Positions 1 through 11,683 of a DNA stretch of 64,000 bases are shown here, in pieces. Both the position numbers and the translations under genes were made by a program. Within the stretch, counting starts at the first letter, position 1; each line of letters begins with the position of its first letter. Below the pieces are notes generated by a model. It was given only the letters and a program-made list of their open reading frames with translations, did not search any database and was not told the DNA's origin. Source of the DNA: Meconema thalassinum (Eukaryota; Arthropoda; Insecta; Orthoptera; Tettigoniidae); assembly GCA_946902985.2 (NCBI GenBank), contig OX336393.1, positions 357,474,779 through 357,538,778 on the forward strand, read 5' to 3'.

Positions 1-3000
1 AGTGGGGGTAGTGGATGTCTTCCTCAGGTGACCGCGTGTGGAGAGCAGGGACTCGTGAAACTGACAGCGTGCAGTGATAACCTTGGCAAATAGTGAAAGT
101 GAAATCGCAAGTTAACGGGATTTCAAAACGTGTGAGCGTGCCGAAGTGTATAAGCTAGTTCGTTCAGCATTCTACGTGGTGTAGAGACTTGCTTAATGGG
201 AATCAGACATGGTTCAAAACATGTAACATGTTTATCTTTGCGACCGTGTTTCCACCGCCACTAACGGACTAAGCGGAAGGATACCCTCATAATCCCGGCC
301 GCCAGCTCGGGTGCATTATGTCGTAACACTGTGCTTGTAAACTACATGGAAATGCAGCCTATAGTTGATCCAAACTTTTCACAGTGGCAATACTTCTTTA
401 AAAAAGCACATTCTTAAACAAGGTGTCAGAGGGAAGGAAAACAATGAAGCCTATATACATTACGATGATAGGCTAGATTACAATAGGAATACTGCATTAG
501 CAGAGCGATAGCGGGAGCAGTTTGCAGCAACGTTCATTTACTATTAAGTGTACAAGCGAGTTTCGTAATGCCATGGATCGCGCGGCCTCATGCGAACTTG
601 GTCACATTCGCATCTTCATAGTGGAACAATTTAGCGGCTGTTTGAATTCACTCTCGCTTCATGACGAGTTGATAAACTGTTTGCGGTTCAGCCATCGGTA
701 TTCTAATGCGTGTGGAAAGATATCGCCAGGATATATTGGGACATTTCGACCGGTGTGGAGTTGTTCGAGCCTAGGAGGACTATGGTTCGTTCTCTGGGGA
801 CCCAGTTGGAGTCCGGCATGTTTTGTGTTGGTCTGGAGCCTAGAATGGCCAACGATATCCCTTTTTCCACATCCAGATTCGCCAAAGGTACAGATCACTT
901 CAACTTGTTACTGTAGTGTAGCGGGGCATCTGAGAAACCACTAATGGCCTTATTTTGATTTTTGTAGATTAAATGGTTGAGTAGAGAGTGCAGGTTCGAT
1001 GCCTATTTCGAAGCTGACCTTCTATGATGCCAGGATTTTGACTCATAAAAATGAGTGCATCCTTTTTGTATTTTGATTGATAAATTCAAAATTTCAATAG
1101 TATTTTACAGTATTTAAACTGATATGCTCATCCTTATTGTCGAGAAGTCCCTGTAGGAAGAAGATCTCCAGATTTTTGTATAAGAATATTTCAGTAACGC
1201 AATTTTTTTGCGGCGTTGAGAACTCTGACTGAGTTTTACGTATTCTAGTGCATATGTTCTTTAAGCACTTTCGCTTGGATTATCTTATTCTCTGAGGAGA
1301 ATTTTTCTTTCCTAATTATTATAACGATATTAGGAAGTTTTCGGATCCAGTTATTCTGAATGTTACTTCGAGTTTTTAGACTATTTTTCATCAGTTTATT
1401 AACAGATTTAACTTGTATTTTCTGAGCGTGATTTTCGAAGTGGATTGTTCTAATGGGTCATTAGTCGCTTAGCCTCTGTAGTTAACCTAGATTCATGCTG
1501 TAGGATTAATCCACCGACATTTTCGCGTTCGGGAAATTCAGGGAAGATCTTATTTTGAGATTGGATTTATTTTTATGATCGTTTTTACAACCTCAGTTTT
1601 GAGTGGTTGTGAGTGTTATACTTTTCTTCTCTTATGAAGTTAACACTGGATTAAATTGATATCATTGCCTCTGGTGCAATAGTTTTCCTCTATTAAGAGG
1701 GTATTTGAACGACATCCAAATTTGCGAGGATAATGCCAGGGATGACTTACTATAAGTCAGACGTTTAAGAACTATGAATATTGTAACACATCAATGTAAA
1801 GCAAGTTTTCTAAAAATAGGTAGAGTATTTCTGGAATCCACTAGGCTTTATTAATAACCTGTTACAGAATCAAACTATTTTTCTGAGCACGAGTTCAGGC
1901 TTTTATTATAAACAGCTGATTTTCATAAATGTGGATTTAAAACAGTAAGGCTCCAATTATAGGTGAATGTTAGAATTTAAGAGACATGTATTAGGAATAA
2001 TGCTCTTGTGTTTAAGTATTTTGACACAGTGCTTTGCGAAGCAAATTTTTCTTGTTGAATATTGAGCAACGTGTGCCCATCAAGAATAGATTAAATGAGG
2101 TTTCAACCCAGAGGGGCGTTGTATTTAACCTAGTATGATCAATATTTTGTCATAGGTGACTTTATCGCTGTTATTATCTTGAAGTAATGCCTGTGTGAAG
2201 ATTAGTACTTTTCTGAGCATTATTATTAAAACTCTTGAGTGGATATCCAATTCAATATTTCCAGTAAAATTATAACGACTATGCCATAGCATGTATATTT
2301 AACCAGGATCACCGATAACTATTCAATGCTGAATCTATGATTAATTTTTGCTTAACTTAACTGTTCGGCAGAAATACCCTGAAATGAGAAATGAAACAAT
2401 TAAACAAATTTTAGCAGACGTGAGTGTCGTGACATTAAGTCAGTGGGAGGAGAATAATCGAAATTATTCTAGAATCATGTATAAATTTGTATATTCTGTA
2501 AATATGCCATATTCAGTTCATCGTAAAATAACAAGACCATATAATGCTAACGAAAATGTCGTGTAAGATTATTGGTTATAATCAGGGTATTATTGTGTAA
2601 GATGTTCATTAAGTTAATGAACCGAAATGAATCAAATTTATTCAATTCATTTTTTTGTTGTTGTGTGTGCTTATCCTATGGGATCGAAAATAATTATTAA
2701 TATACCTTATTTTTGAAAGAACTAAAAGTTAGTTGAGATAATGGGTAATACATTTTGGAAGCTTTTCCCATATTCCATAGCTGAAAGACAATCCAGTATA
2801 ATTAATGATAATTTTGATTGGTCGTGGTACCGACAAAATTTATATTTCTTGTCATGTTTATTCTTGCAATAAACTAATTTATTATTTGGTTTTAATTATT
2901 GCGTGATGCTTTATAGAGGTGATGGAAGGGTGTATTAAGGGGGCCATCGCTAGGTATTTTAGGGTTTACCACACCTTTGAGATTCTTTCTTCCTTTTGAA

Positions 3001-3199
3001 GAATTCTTGTGTTTTGAGCTGGTTTTTTTTCTCTGAGCCTTGGTCAGTCTTAATACATCCTGTTAGGTATTCGAGTGGCCCTATTATCCCTTTGTCTGTT
3101 GCTAGAACTTGTTTTTTTTTTCTAGCCGGGGATTTTCAGGTTCTACGATCCAGCTGTCATCGAGGGATTCAACAGGTATTGGTAGGTAATACGGGTACA
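1..3199. other. Unassigned AT-rich sequence, no gene recognised
   Basis: Positions 1-960 are more GC-balanced and contain a 140-codon open frame (522-944) and a shorter one in another frame (GTG start at 710), but neither shows a domain or sequence I recognise. From about 1020 to 2900 the sequence is AT-rich with stops in all frames and ends in an AATAAA-like signal near 2868, so it could be an untranslated region or the inside of an unrecognised retroelement. Nothing firmer can be said. Confidence 0.4.
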
Positions 3200-3598
3200 G
3201 TACGAGGACTGGAACGGGGTCTACTCAGCCTTGGGTGGCCCAAATGAGTAGAGGGGGTTCGATTCCCCCTCAGCCATCCTCGAAGTGGTTTTCCGTGGTT
3301 TCCCACTTCGTCTCCGGGCAAATGCCGGGATGGTACCTTCTTCAAGGCCACGGCCGTCTCCTTCCCTCTTCCTTGCCTATCCATCCTAACCATCCCTTAC
3401 CTTCCCTCATGAGGCCCCTGTTAGCTTTGCAGGTGAGGCCGCCTGGGCGAGGTGCCAATCCCACCTCACCAGTTGTATCCCTTCCGATTCGATGTTCCCA
3501 GCTCTAGGACACTGCCCGTAGAGGCGGTAGTGGTGAGTTCCCTCGCTGAGTCCGTGGGTTCCACCAACCTGGAGGGTAAACGACTAAAATAAAAAAAC
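3200..3598 (+). mobile_element. SINE, 5'-truncated copy lacking the tRNA head
   Basis: From GAGGACTGGAACGGGGTCTA onward this matches the body of the complete SINE at 26797-27288, including the conserved core (GAAGTGGTTTTCCGTGGTTT), a GCCGCCTGGGCGAGGTGC block, and the 3' end near GGAGGGTAAAC followed by an A-rich tail. The tRNA-related head with its A and B boxes is missing. SINEs are non-coding and are mobilised by LINE enzymes. Confidence 0.8.
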
Positions 3599-4075
3599 TA
3601 TTTATTTAATATTTTTAATTTTATAATTTTAACCCTTTAATTTTATATTCTTAATTTTATTTTAATTTACTGTGTTTTATTTTATTGTTTAATTTTAATA
3701 TTTTTGATTATATTTACTAGTTGAAAATTTATCCAGCACCATAAAACTACACAGATATAATATTTGCTTATCAGAAATATTACGTCCAGAAGAAATGTTG
3801 TTGCAATTAGTCTGAAAGTTTCAACTATTAGCACCTTTGATAATAGCCTATAAACTCTTTGTATAGTAGGTAGTTTAATATGAGTCGTCCAGTTGCATAA
3901 CTCGTTTAATCCATTAGTGAATAAGGATCATGTCGTAAAATTATTTATTTAATTAGTTTATTTTATCTTATTTTACATTATTTTATTTTGTATTATTTAG
4001 TTTTGTTTAATTTAATTTTGTTTTGTTTTATTTTGATTTTGTTTTGTTTTATATAACTTATTTTATTTTTGATGT
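3599..4075. repeat. T-rich low-complexity DNA
   Basis: Two stretches (about 3599-3720 and 3940-4075) are dominated by TTTTATTTT and TTTTGTTTT motifs and have no coding content. The left end of candidate element C lies between them. Confidence 0.7.
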
Positions 4076-4129
4076 GTAACATCTTTCCGCTCGGTTGCTG
4101 GATAGTTGTGGGAGTGTTTTTGAAAATTG

Positions 4130-4425
4130 GGGACGGAAGTGTATCGGAGCGATCGAGCTGGCAGTGGTGGATCAAACGGAAATACAGTATGCCATGCCCA
4201 CTCGATCGATCAAACGGAAGTGTACTAGCTGGCAGTGGTTGACAACGGAAGTACGCACTGCCCGCTCGATCGATCAAACGGAAGTGTACTAGCAGGCAGT
4301 GGTGGACAACGGAAGTATGCACTGCCCGCTCGATCGATCGAATGGAAGTATGCCCTAGCTGGCAGTGGTGGATCGAACGGAAGTATAAGACGCACTCCCA
4401 ACTCGATCGATCCATCCAGCTGGCA
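4130..4425 (+). repeat. Minisatellite, about 60-bp unit, four to five copies
   Basis: The unit contains CTGGCAGTGGTGGA, AACGGAAGT and CTCGATCGATC in fixed order and repeats with a period near 60 bp. Small length differences shift the open frames between copies, which argues against coding function. It lies inside candidate element C. Confidence 0.75.
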
Positions 4426-4788
4426 CTGGTAAGAGAAGCAATCAGCGCGCGGTGTCTAAAATTGATACCATGACGTACTCTCGGCCATGTGGAATGTATA
4501 TGACATACTGAACGCAAAGCGTTCATGCGAACTCTGGTGTCAAGTGATTTTAACAAATGACATGGTACGTGTTCGAAGTCTTCGTATCAGTATTTAAATG
4601 GTAAAATGCCGTAATATCAAGCATTGTAATTAGTCGGCATTGCATTGGCATAAGGCATTTTAAACTCAATTTCACGCAGGAACATTATCGAAACAAGCAA
4701 AATATAAATGAAACTTAACTCCGTAATGCAGTATTATTGGAACGTGGAAATAAGTCACCATCTTGTGCACAATACTTGCGTAGTCGAA

Positions 4789-4855
4789 ATAGCCGTGGAG
4801 TTATTGCGTATGCCTTTGAATCTAGAGATATTGGGTTCGAATCCTGGGCGGGCTA
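4789..4855 (+). other. tRNA-like sequence, probably a SINE head or tRNA relic
   Basis: It has a good B box (GGTTCGAATCC), partly complementary ends (AGCC/GGGCT) and a T-run just downstream (ATATTTTTG). The anticodon arm does not form a clean stem, so a working tRNA is unlikely. Confidence 0.4.
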
Positions 4856-5231
4856 GATATTTTTGCTACCAAATTATCATTTTAAACGATATTTATCATA
4901 TCAATATGACTCATTTTAACAGAATCCATATGAAATTACCTGTTGGTCTGTGAATCAAGAGGTCCTGTTTATAAGGAATTGAAGGTTATGAGCGGTGTCG
5001 CGTCTATTAATCTAGTTGATCCATATCGTATTCTTTATTTAGGCTAGTGCTGGTGGAAGCTACAAATCATCTAATAAAATGAGTTCCGTATTATAAACTA
5101 CAATATCTGTAAAACACTCCCTTTTACAATAGATTAATATTTGTGCCAATAATACTGTAAAATACCGGTGTATCAACAATTTACGTGAGGGTTCTTCTAT
5201 GTCAGATGTTACACATCATATGCGACTACTG

Positions 5232-5620
5232 TAAGGCTCGTATTTTTTATTTTATTTTATTTTATTTTGTTTTTTATTTTGATTTTGTTTTGTTTATTTT
5301 GTTTTATTTTATTTTGGTGTTTTATTTTGATTTTCCAGAAAACTAACGTAAAACCAAAAACAAAAAACACGAAGCAAGAAGCAAAATTCAAAAACAAAAG
5401 CAAAAGCAGAAAAGAAAATACAAGAAACACAAAGCAAAGAGCAAAAATCAAAAAAATCAAAAGCAGAAAACAAACAAAAAACCAAAACCAAGAAAGAAAA
5501 GCAAAATGTAAAATTCAAACGCAAAAGCACAAAGCAAACACAAAAACACAAATCAAAAGAAAAAAAGTAGAAAACAACAAACACAAAATATACGCGAGGC
5601 AAAGCCCAGAGGAACGCTTC
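5232..5620. repeat. T-rich then A-rich low-complexity block
   Basis: A run of TTTTATTTTG motifs to about 5335 is followed by about 260 bp of AAAAACAAAAGC-like sequence. The long open frames here are products of base composition. Confidence 0.7.
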
Positions 5621-5726
5621 TCATGAAAATGATTTTTATTCACAAGTGGATTAAAGGTGTTTTGCAACTGGACGACTCATATTAACTACCTACTATAAAG
5701 TGTTAAATTACAAACCAATATCTAGA

Positions 5727-6085
5727 CCACAATAATGCACTCTATTGATCTCTCAAGGAACTCTGTTGAGTCTCGCAACGTAGCTGTGCTCGTTAAATCG
5801 TGCACCACGACCGCAAGGGCATCTGCAGCAAGTCTGGAGAACGGAGTTTCGAAACCCAGACGCTGAGAGTGGCTATCCTTAGTGTGGTTTCTCTCGGGGT
5901 TTTCCACACTCCCACCAGGCAAACGCCGACATAGTACCGTACTTCAAGTCCCTGTCCCTAATACAGTTACACACACTACTACAGTCATCACAGAAATATG
6001 AGGTTATCAGACGAATTCAAAACACACCCACGTACACGGGGCTGATGACTAAGATGTCCCAATCCCATAAAGAATATTAACAACA
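5727..6085 (+). mobile_element. Diverged tRNA-derived SINE
   Basis: A tRNA-like head around 5780-5860 is followed by GTGGTTTCTCTCGGGGTTTT and AGGCAAACGCCGACATAGTA, which align with the core of the other SINE family in this window (GTGGTTTTCCGTGG and GGGCAAATGCCGGGATGGTA). It ends in GGGCTGATGACTAAGATGTC, like the short retroposon tails at 23350 and 59026. Boundaries are approximate. Confidence 0.55.
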
Positions 6086-6141
6086 ATGAGCCACTTGATT
6101 CATGAACCAAAGAACCCCCCCCCTCCCCCCAGGGGACTTAA

Positions 6142-6147
6142 GTTGGA
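6142..6147. repeat. Left target-site duplication of element A (GTTGGA)
   Basis: GTTGGA directly precedes AGTAGGGGGG and recurs perfectly just after the mirror terminus (20058-20063). Six bases is the duplication length typical of Polinton integrases. Confidence 0.85.
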
Positions 6148-6189
6148 AGTAGGGGGGTAATGCCGATTCTAACGCACTCATTTTATTTG

Positions 6190-7850
6190 TACCCGACTGT
6201 ACAAGTTAAAATAATTAATATCTCTCAAACGCATGGTCGGATGTTGACAAATGTGGTGTCCTAGGACTCGGGCTGACGTCCTCTTTTCTATGGACCATGT
6301 ATTATATTTTTCAAAATTTTTTTAAATTTTTTCGTTTTCGAAAATATGCTATAGCTTGAAAACCAAACAGGATAGAACGTTGTGCCATGGCTCAAACGAA
6401 TGGTCTTTATGCCCTTTATTTTCTATAATGAAACTTTTTTACTTTTTTTTTTTGAAAACACTCGAATTTTGAAAATCCTATATTTTGGAAACTAGGAACT
6501 CTACAAAAACGTTTATTTGACATAAATGAAAGGTCCCTATGCCCTCTACCCCCAAAATAAATTTCAAGTCGCTAGAGCAAAAATTTGTGTTTAGTAAGTA
6601 GTGGGATGACACGGGAGCTGTCTACTAACTTATTGAACCCTACTCGTATTTGCCCCGAAGCTGATATCTCGCTAACCAATCATGGGATTTGAACATACAG
6701 GGTGTCCTAGCACTCGTAGTGATGCCCCCTACTTTCCTATAGGCTCTTAATTTAATGAAAAGACCAAAACTAAAAGGTCATGTGCTTTTAATATCTCGCG
6801 AACCAATCATGCTAGAGGCATGTTCGACAGGTCCAAGGACTCGGGGTGACGTCCTCTTTGCTATAGACCACTCGTTATAATTTTTAATAAAATTGGAAAC
6901 TCGATTTTGGGGTAAAAACGTGATTTTAGACTTTTTGCTATATCTCACGAACCAAGTATGCTAGAGGCATGTTCGACAGGTCCAAAGACTCGGGATGACG
7001 GGGGCTTTGCTATGGACCACTCGTTATATTTTAGAAAAAAAATTGAAATTTTTTGTTTACGAAAATAAGCGATAGTTTGAAAACCAAACAGGATAGAACG
7101 TTGTGCCATGGCTCAAACGAATGGTCTTTATGACCTTTATTTTCTATAATAAAACTTTTTTACTTTTTATGTTTTTTTGAAAACACTCGAATTTTGAAAA
7201 TCCTATATTTTGGAAACTAGGAACTCTACAAAAACGTTTATTTGACATAAATGAAAGGTCCCTATGCCCTCTACCCCCAAAATAAATTTCAAGTCGCTAG
7301 AGTAAAAATTTGTGTTTTGTAAGTAGTTCGGTAAGGGGGGAGCTGCTTACAAAAGCAAGTGGTGAGCCCCTGCGACCTTGGAATGGAAGGAGCCATGCTA
7401 GGAAGGCGTGCTTGGATTCGTTTTTTTCGTCTCGTTGCGCTCTTTACAGAAATGTAGATTTCGAAAAGGTGAAATGCTGGAAACACGGTTTTTTTGGGGG
7501 GAAAACCATGATTTTGAACTTTTTGCTATATCTCGCGAACCAATCATGCTAGAGGTGTGTTCGACAGGTCCAAGTACTCGGAAAGACGTCCTCTTTGCTA
7601 TGGGCCACTTGTTGTAATTTTTTTTAAATTTTGGAAACTCGATTTTGGGGTAAACACGTGTTTTTTGTGATTTTTGCCGATATTTCACGAACCAATAACG
7701 CTAGAGACATGTACGAGGTGTCCTAGGACTTGTGCTAAAGCCCCATTTCGAGTGTGGTAGATAGTTTTTCCAAAAAAATTTCACAAAGGGCCTAACGCCA
7801 TACAAGTTGAAAAAAACCTGTTTTTTTTTCTTTACCTGTTTATAATGTCC
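6190..7850. repeat. Terminal degenerate array of element A, left arm
   Basis: Repeated blocks include CTAGAGGCATGTTCGACAGG, GACGTCCTCTTTGCTATRG, AAAATCGAGTTTCCAA-type and GACATAAATGAAAGGTCCCT sequences. Related blocks form the inner arrays of element B (47130-47980 and 50040-51470). It has no coding content. Confidence 0.75.
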
Positions 7851-8779
7851 ATGAAGCGTGGTGGTTGAGAGAGACGATACGGCTGGGTGTGTGTTTCAAC
7901 GAACCTGTCGCTGACCATGGTGGCTGTGTTCAATAGATCAATCGATATTTCGACGGGTCGGTTTATGACAGAGCGAGGGTACATTTTTTCACACCTTTTA
8001 CCTTTAACGTGTAAACGGTGATGAGAACTTGGTTCTATGTTGGTCGAAGCGAGTACAGAAAACAAACTTGCCGAGGAGCAGGAGGTGAATGTCATTTGAG
8101 CTTATTGGAAGGCGTTGATCTGACTTGACAACAGGTGACGCTTGAAGGTGAAATAATCTGACCATTGTGGTGGCAGGGAAGTGCGAAATGCATGTGAACT
8201 TGTGTGAAACCACATGTAGGCTAAACCAGTGACATCCTGTCTTGCTTCGTACGTGACAAAATGCAAGTCCATGTGAAATTTGATCTTCCACAGGTGTTCG
8301 CTTGGGTGTTATCTGTCCACGTGCGCGATAACTGTTAACAAGTCACATCCTGTTTTGCTTCGTACGTGACAAAATGCAAGTTGACGTGAAATTTGATCTG
8401 GCACAGTGTTCGCCTGGGACGTTAGCTGTCCACGTGCCTGATAACAGAATGTTCAAAGCGTGGGAATCTCTGAATCAGTAAAAAGTATGATGCAACTTGT
8501 CGGAATGATGTCACAACCAATAGATAGGCAAGAGCTGCAAACACCAGTGGTGGGAGGTGAAGGGAGGGAAAGGGGGAGGGGTAATGTATGAGAGAACACA
8601 GGTGGAAAGAGAAAGAAATATGTGGAGCTGAGGACTGTACTGTACACATAGAGCTATAGGTGGTGTACAACATGTGTGAATAAATAAATTAAAAATTGCA
8701 CAGGTTCACACAACATAGACTGTATTATTGCCATGGCCAAGCACTCACATTAAGATCATTTACAAAATCATAAAATGAA

Positions 8780-9222
8780 AAATAAAAAAATCTTGTTTTG
8801 GAAATATCGTTTTTCAACATACACAAAATAAATATATAAAAAATTTGTAAACAACAAAATGGAAAATCCATGGTCAAGCACTCACATTAATATTATTTAC
8901 AAAATCATAAAATGAAAAATAGAAAATCTTGTTTTGGAAATATCGATTTTTTTCAACATACACAAAATAAATATATAAAAAATTTGTAAACAGCAAAATG
9001 GAAAATCCATGTTTCCATATAGACAAAATTTTAAAAACCTTAAACGGACATTTAAGAAAATATATGCAAATGGGAAATTGACAAATGTGTAAATATGAAA
9101 ATGGAAAAATCCATGTTTCCATATCATGAAATTGAAAAACATCAAACTGTCATTTAAAAAATGCAAATGGAAAATTGACAAATTGCAATGTGTGAAATGT
9201 AAAATTGAACAAATGGCTATCA
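8780..9222. repeat. AT-rich tandem repeat, element A left arm
   Basis: Units of about 95-130 bp contain AAAATGGAAAATCCATG, TTTCCATAT and AAATTGACAAAT. The same family occurs in element B at 34200-34333, 37750-37990 and 61195-61640, so it is a shared module. Confidence 0.75.
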
Positions 9223-9249
9223 TTATTTAAAAAAAGAAAAGAACATAGT

Positions 9250-9412
9250 GCTCTATGGTTGAGGTGTGAAACAAACCCTCTCTACTTATTTGGACCACCC
9301 GAGGCTGAGTAGACTAGTTTTAGTTATCATACCGCTTTTAAAAGTTTGTGTTAAATCTAGGAATTGAACCCAAGAGCTTGTAGGGGAGATCCAAGGTTAT
9401 AATATGTTAAAC
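9250..9412 (-). mobile_element. SINE relic in element A, left arm
   Basis: On the minus strand it has AGTCTACTCAGCCTCGGGTG and a GTCCAAATAAGTAGAGAGGG stretch, matching the start of the SINE body at 3200 and 26890, preceded by a degraded tRNA-like part (TGGGTTCAATTCCTAG). The same relic sits in the right arm, so it predates arm duplication or has been copied between arms. Confidence 0.6.
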
Positions 9413-9424
9413 AGATAGCCTTGA

Positions 9425-9531
9425 ATGTAGTGTGTGGTAGCTATATAGAAATGAGACGTTTCGCTCGGGGGAGGGAGGCATGGAGATCTGCATCAAACCA
9501 GTCAAAAGACTGACGACTCAAACAACAACAT
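9425..9531 (+). mobile_element. RTE-like LINE 3' fragment, element A left arm
   Basis: About 105 bp (GTGTGGTAGCTAT to AGACTGACGACTCAAACAAC) match the 3' end of the RTE-like element at 57630-57735, including its short ACTCAAACAACAACA-type tail. This is a severely 5'-truncated LINE copy. Confidence 0.75.
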
Positions 9532-9788
9532 GTAGAGCTCACCAAAATAATGTTGTGTAACGGTAAATGTTAGTAAACCCATGACACGATACCTAAGAGC
9601 TTTTCTAAAATTATTTTATAATGCCTTTAACCCTATATTAAACACCCAGTTCACAAGACTCATAACTGCAATGTTATGGTCAAACAAAACAAAATCTATA
9701 TTTCAAAACAAACAAGTGGTTTAGTCAATGTATACTGGAAAAAGTTTTATAAACACTCAAGTCCACAAAAATAATTAAATTAGTAACA

Positions 9789-9873
9789 GTCAGGTTGACC
9801 GAGTGGTTATGGTGTTTGACTTAAGTTCAAATTTTCTGTACAAGAAAGCAAGGGTTCGAATCCCTTACCTGAT
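9789..9873 (+). tRNA. tRNA-Leu(UAA), element A left arm
   Basis: The 85-nt sequence folds as a class II tRNA. GTCAGGT pairs with ACCTGAT in the acceptor (first pair G-T). There is a 3-bp D stem (ACC/GGT), an anticodon stem TTTGA/TCAAA around loop CTTAAGT giving anticodon UAA, a long variable arm (TTTCT/AGAAA) and a T arm AAGGG/CCCTT around TTCGAAT. It would decode UUA. No intron is present. The following base is A, as expected for a leucine discriminator, and CCA is not encoded. I see no TTTT pol III terminator close downstream, which is odd for an active gene. It lies between the RTE fragment and the FLYWCH genes and is duplicated in the other arm. Confidence 0.85.
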
Positions 9874-10137
9874 ATAACTATTGCCTCAACATGGCTTGAC
9901 CACACTGTATTATTGTGTACTCGGTACACAAACCATAAATAGAGTGTATTGTTTAAGGTCACTCTCTTTGCGAACATAGTCAGAGAATGTTGATGGTTAA
10001 CAATTGCATTAATAGTGGGACATAGGGATAGCAATTAAGAAAAACAGACAATACCCATACACTATTTTTATTTATTTAATGTAAGTACTTGTACAATAGT
10101 TATATACAAACTACAACTCTCTTTTGTCTATTACTAT

Positions 10138-10593
10138 CTAGTCCTTTTCGATCCACTTGCATATCAAGGGCAGATGACTTTGTAGTTCAGCCCCTTCAAA
10201 CAACAACAACACTACTTCTTGCATAGTCTGTGATGTTGATGACTCTTGATGCGTGGAAGATGGATACAACATAACTTTTACAACAGGGGTTAAACGTTCC
10301 TCAACAAACAATGCACTATTTTGAGTAGCAACATCTTTCTCTTGTACTAACTTTTTAGCATTCTGATGATTTTTTGTCAATACCATTAGTGTTTTGTCTG
10401 GAGCACTACATTGATGATCACTCACACTTAAAACCACACTATGTCTACTTTTCATATTGCCTCGACATGTTGTTGACCTTTGTTTCGAGCATTGCCAGAA
10501 TATTATTCCTTTTACATTTTGTCGTCTATAGTTATAAGAGTAGCCTTTATAGAGTACACGTTGTTTACCTCGGTTAGTTGGAGTAAGTTCCAT
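10138..10593 (-). CDS. FLYWCH-type zinc-finger protein 3, left-arm copy, 151 aa
   Basis: Residues 1-65 form a FLYWCH-like zinc finger: LYKGYSY, IIFWQC, then a CRGN cysteine and a closing HQC, giving a C-C-H-C ligand set where classical FLYWCH domains end in HxH. FLYWCH domains bind DNA or proteins and are common in insect transposon proteins. After about residue 120 the frame leaves the sequence shared with the paralogues and stops, without their acidic tract and C-terminal domain, so this paralogue is truncated. The start is chosen at ATGGAACTTACTCC, which follows the same 45-bp leader as gene 1. Confidence 0.65.
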   Translation of the reverse strand: MELTPTNRGKQRVLYKGYSYNYRRQNVKGIIFWQCSKQRSTTCRGNMKSRHSVVLSVSDHQCSAPDKTLMVLTKNHQNAKKLVQEKDVATQNSALFVEERLTPVVKVMLYPSSTHQESSTSQTMQEVVLLLFEGAELQSHLPLICKWIEKD

Positions 10594-10640
10594 AGTAGTA
10601 ACTAACCTGTTAGTATGATTTGCACACTACAAAGGTTATC
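10594..10640 (-). promoter_or_regulatory. Conserved leader before FLYWCH gene 3 (left arm)
   Basis: The 45 bp before the start (CTTTGTAGTGTGCAAATCAT, then ACTAACAGGTTAGTTACTAC) match the leader of FLYWCH gene 1 closely, although the intervening sequence between genes is unrelated. It is a candidate promoter or 5' leader; the equivalent sits at 15982-16027 in the right arm. Confidence 0.5.
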
Positions 10641-10689
10641 TCGGTTCTGGTAATAGAATTATTTAGCGTTGGCTTTTATATTTAATATG

Positions 10690-10928
10690 TACAGTTTAAA
10701 GTGATAGAAAAGTGGTAGAAACGTGGTAGCAAAGAGGTAGACAATTGGTAACATAGTGGTAGAAAAGTGGTAGCAAAGTGGTAGAAAAGTGGTAGAAAAG
10801 TGGTAGAAAAGTGGCAGAAAAGTAGTAGCAAAGTGGTAGAAAAGTGGTAGAAAACTGGCAGAAAAGTAGTAGAAAAGTGGTAGCAAAGTGGTAGAAAAGT
10901 GGTAGCAAACTAGGAAAGTGGTTGCAAA
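10690..10928. repeat. Minisatellite of 11-bp AGTGGTAGAAA units, left arm
   Basis: About 20 units of AGTGGTAGAAA or AGTGGTAGCAA lie between FLYWCH genes 3 and 2. The open frames through it (Phe/Leu/Tyr/Thr-rich) are repeat artefacts. Confidence 0.85.
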
Positions 10929-10986
10929 GTGGTAGAAAATATTACATGTATTGTTAAGAAATAGTTTAAGCGGTTACATGGATTCA

Positions 10987-11683
10987 TTACACTATAATTT
11001 TAGCATCACGAAGCTCATTTTCTATATCCAAAAGTTCTTCCTCATATTTAGTATGACCAGCCTGTTTACAGGTATGCAAGTACTGAAGCCGCTGGATTAG
11101 CTTACTGGGATTGTTCCAGTAAACAAATTTAACAAATGATTTTTTTGGGTGTAAACCATTATCTTCATCATCATCATTATCATCATAATCATCATCATCA
11201 TCATGGTTATCATCATCAATATAATTATCATCAATATAATCATCATCACTATTACTATCTAATCCTTTTTGTTCATCTTGCAATGCAAAAACCTTTGGCA
11301 TAGTTTGTGTTGTCTTTGATAGTGTTAGAGGTTTCTTAGACGTTAACGACTGTCCTAACATGTCTTTTTCAGGAGATAATAAATGCTCTTTAACAAACAA
11401 AGCACTATCTTGAGCCCCACTATTTTTTTTCTTGGTCTTGCTTTTTTACCTTGGTTAGAGTATTTTGTCCATTTAAATGAGTATTATTTTGAGATTTACA
11501 ATGATGATCGATTGAAATAAGTATGTTGGAGCCTTTTGTCTTATTCATTCCTCGACACTTTTTAGATCGTTGTTTCGAACAGCACTAAATAACAGTTCCA
11601 TTTTTATTGGTTCGTTTCACAATATATGAATATCCTTTATAGTATGCGTAAGGCTTACCATACCTAGTCACTGATACTTCCAT
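10987..11683 (-). pseudogene. FLYWCH-type zinc-finger protein 2, left-arm copy, nonsense and frameshift
   Basis: From the ATG at 11683 the frame reads a shortened FLYWCH motif (YYKGYSY) and then meets TAG exactly where the conserved tryptophan of the FWxC motif should be. Beyond it CCSKQRSKKC continues the finger. A T-run at about 11425-11432 is one base longer than in the right arm and breaks the frame again. From 11400 an open frame of 137 codons covers a long Asp/Asn-rich acidic tract and the C-terminal domain (FVKFVYWNNPSKLIQRL ... ENELRDAKIIV) shared with gene 1. Confidence 0.7.

Larger units (their letters stand above)
3865..5694. mobile_element. Candidate 1.8 kb DNA element with about 65-bp terminal inverted repeats (element C)
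   Basis: The left end (AGTAGGTAGTTTAATATGAG, from 3865) recurs as its reverse complement at about 5627-5694 with small differences, giving an inverted repeat of about 65 bp. The interior is low-complexity T- or A-rich DNA, a minisatellite and a tRNA-like sequence, with no transposase. No 6-bp target duplication is visible; the flanks allow only a TA duplication. The AGTAGG start recalls elements A and B, but the downstream CGATTCT block is absent, so membership of that family is doubtful. Confidence 0.45.

Noticed and set aside
522..944. A 140-codon gene near the window start
   Set aside because: No domain, no recognisable homologue, overlapping open frames on both strands. Left as unassigned.
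4789..4855. Functional tRNA genes at 4789, 23172 and 48797
   Set aside because: B boxes are good but the anticodon stems do not pair, unlike the tRNA-Leu at 9789. SINE heads or relics are more likely.
5257..5626. Lysine/asparagine-rich and phenylalanine-rich proteins
   Set aside because: Low-complexity A-rich or T-rich DNA, open on both strands.
10659..10908. Leu/Tyr/Thr-rich small proteins
   Set aside because: Products of the 11-bp AGTGGTAGAAA minisatellite; overlapping frames on the same strand are all open.
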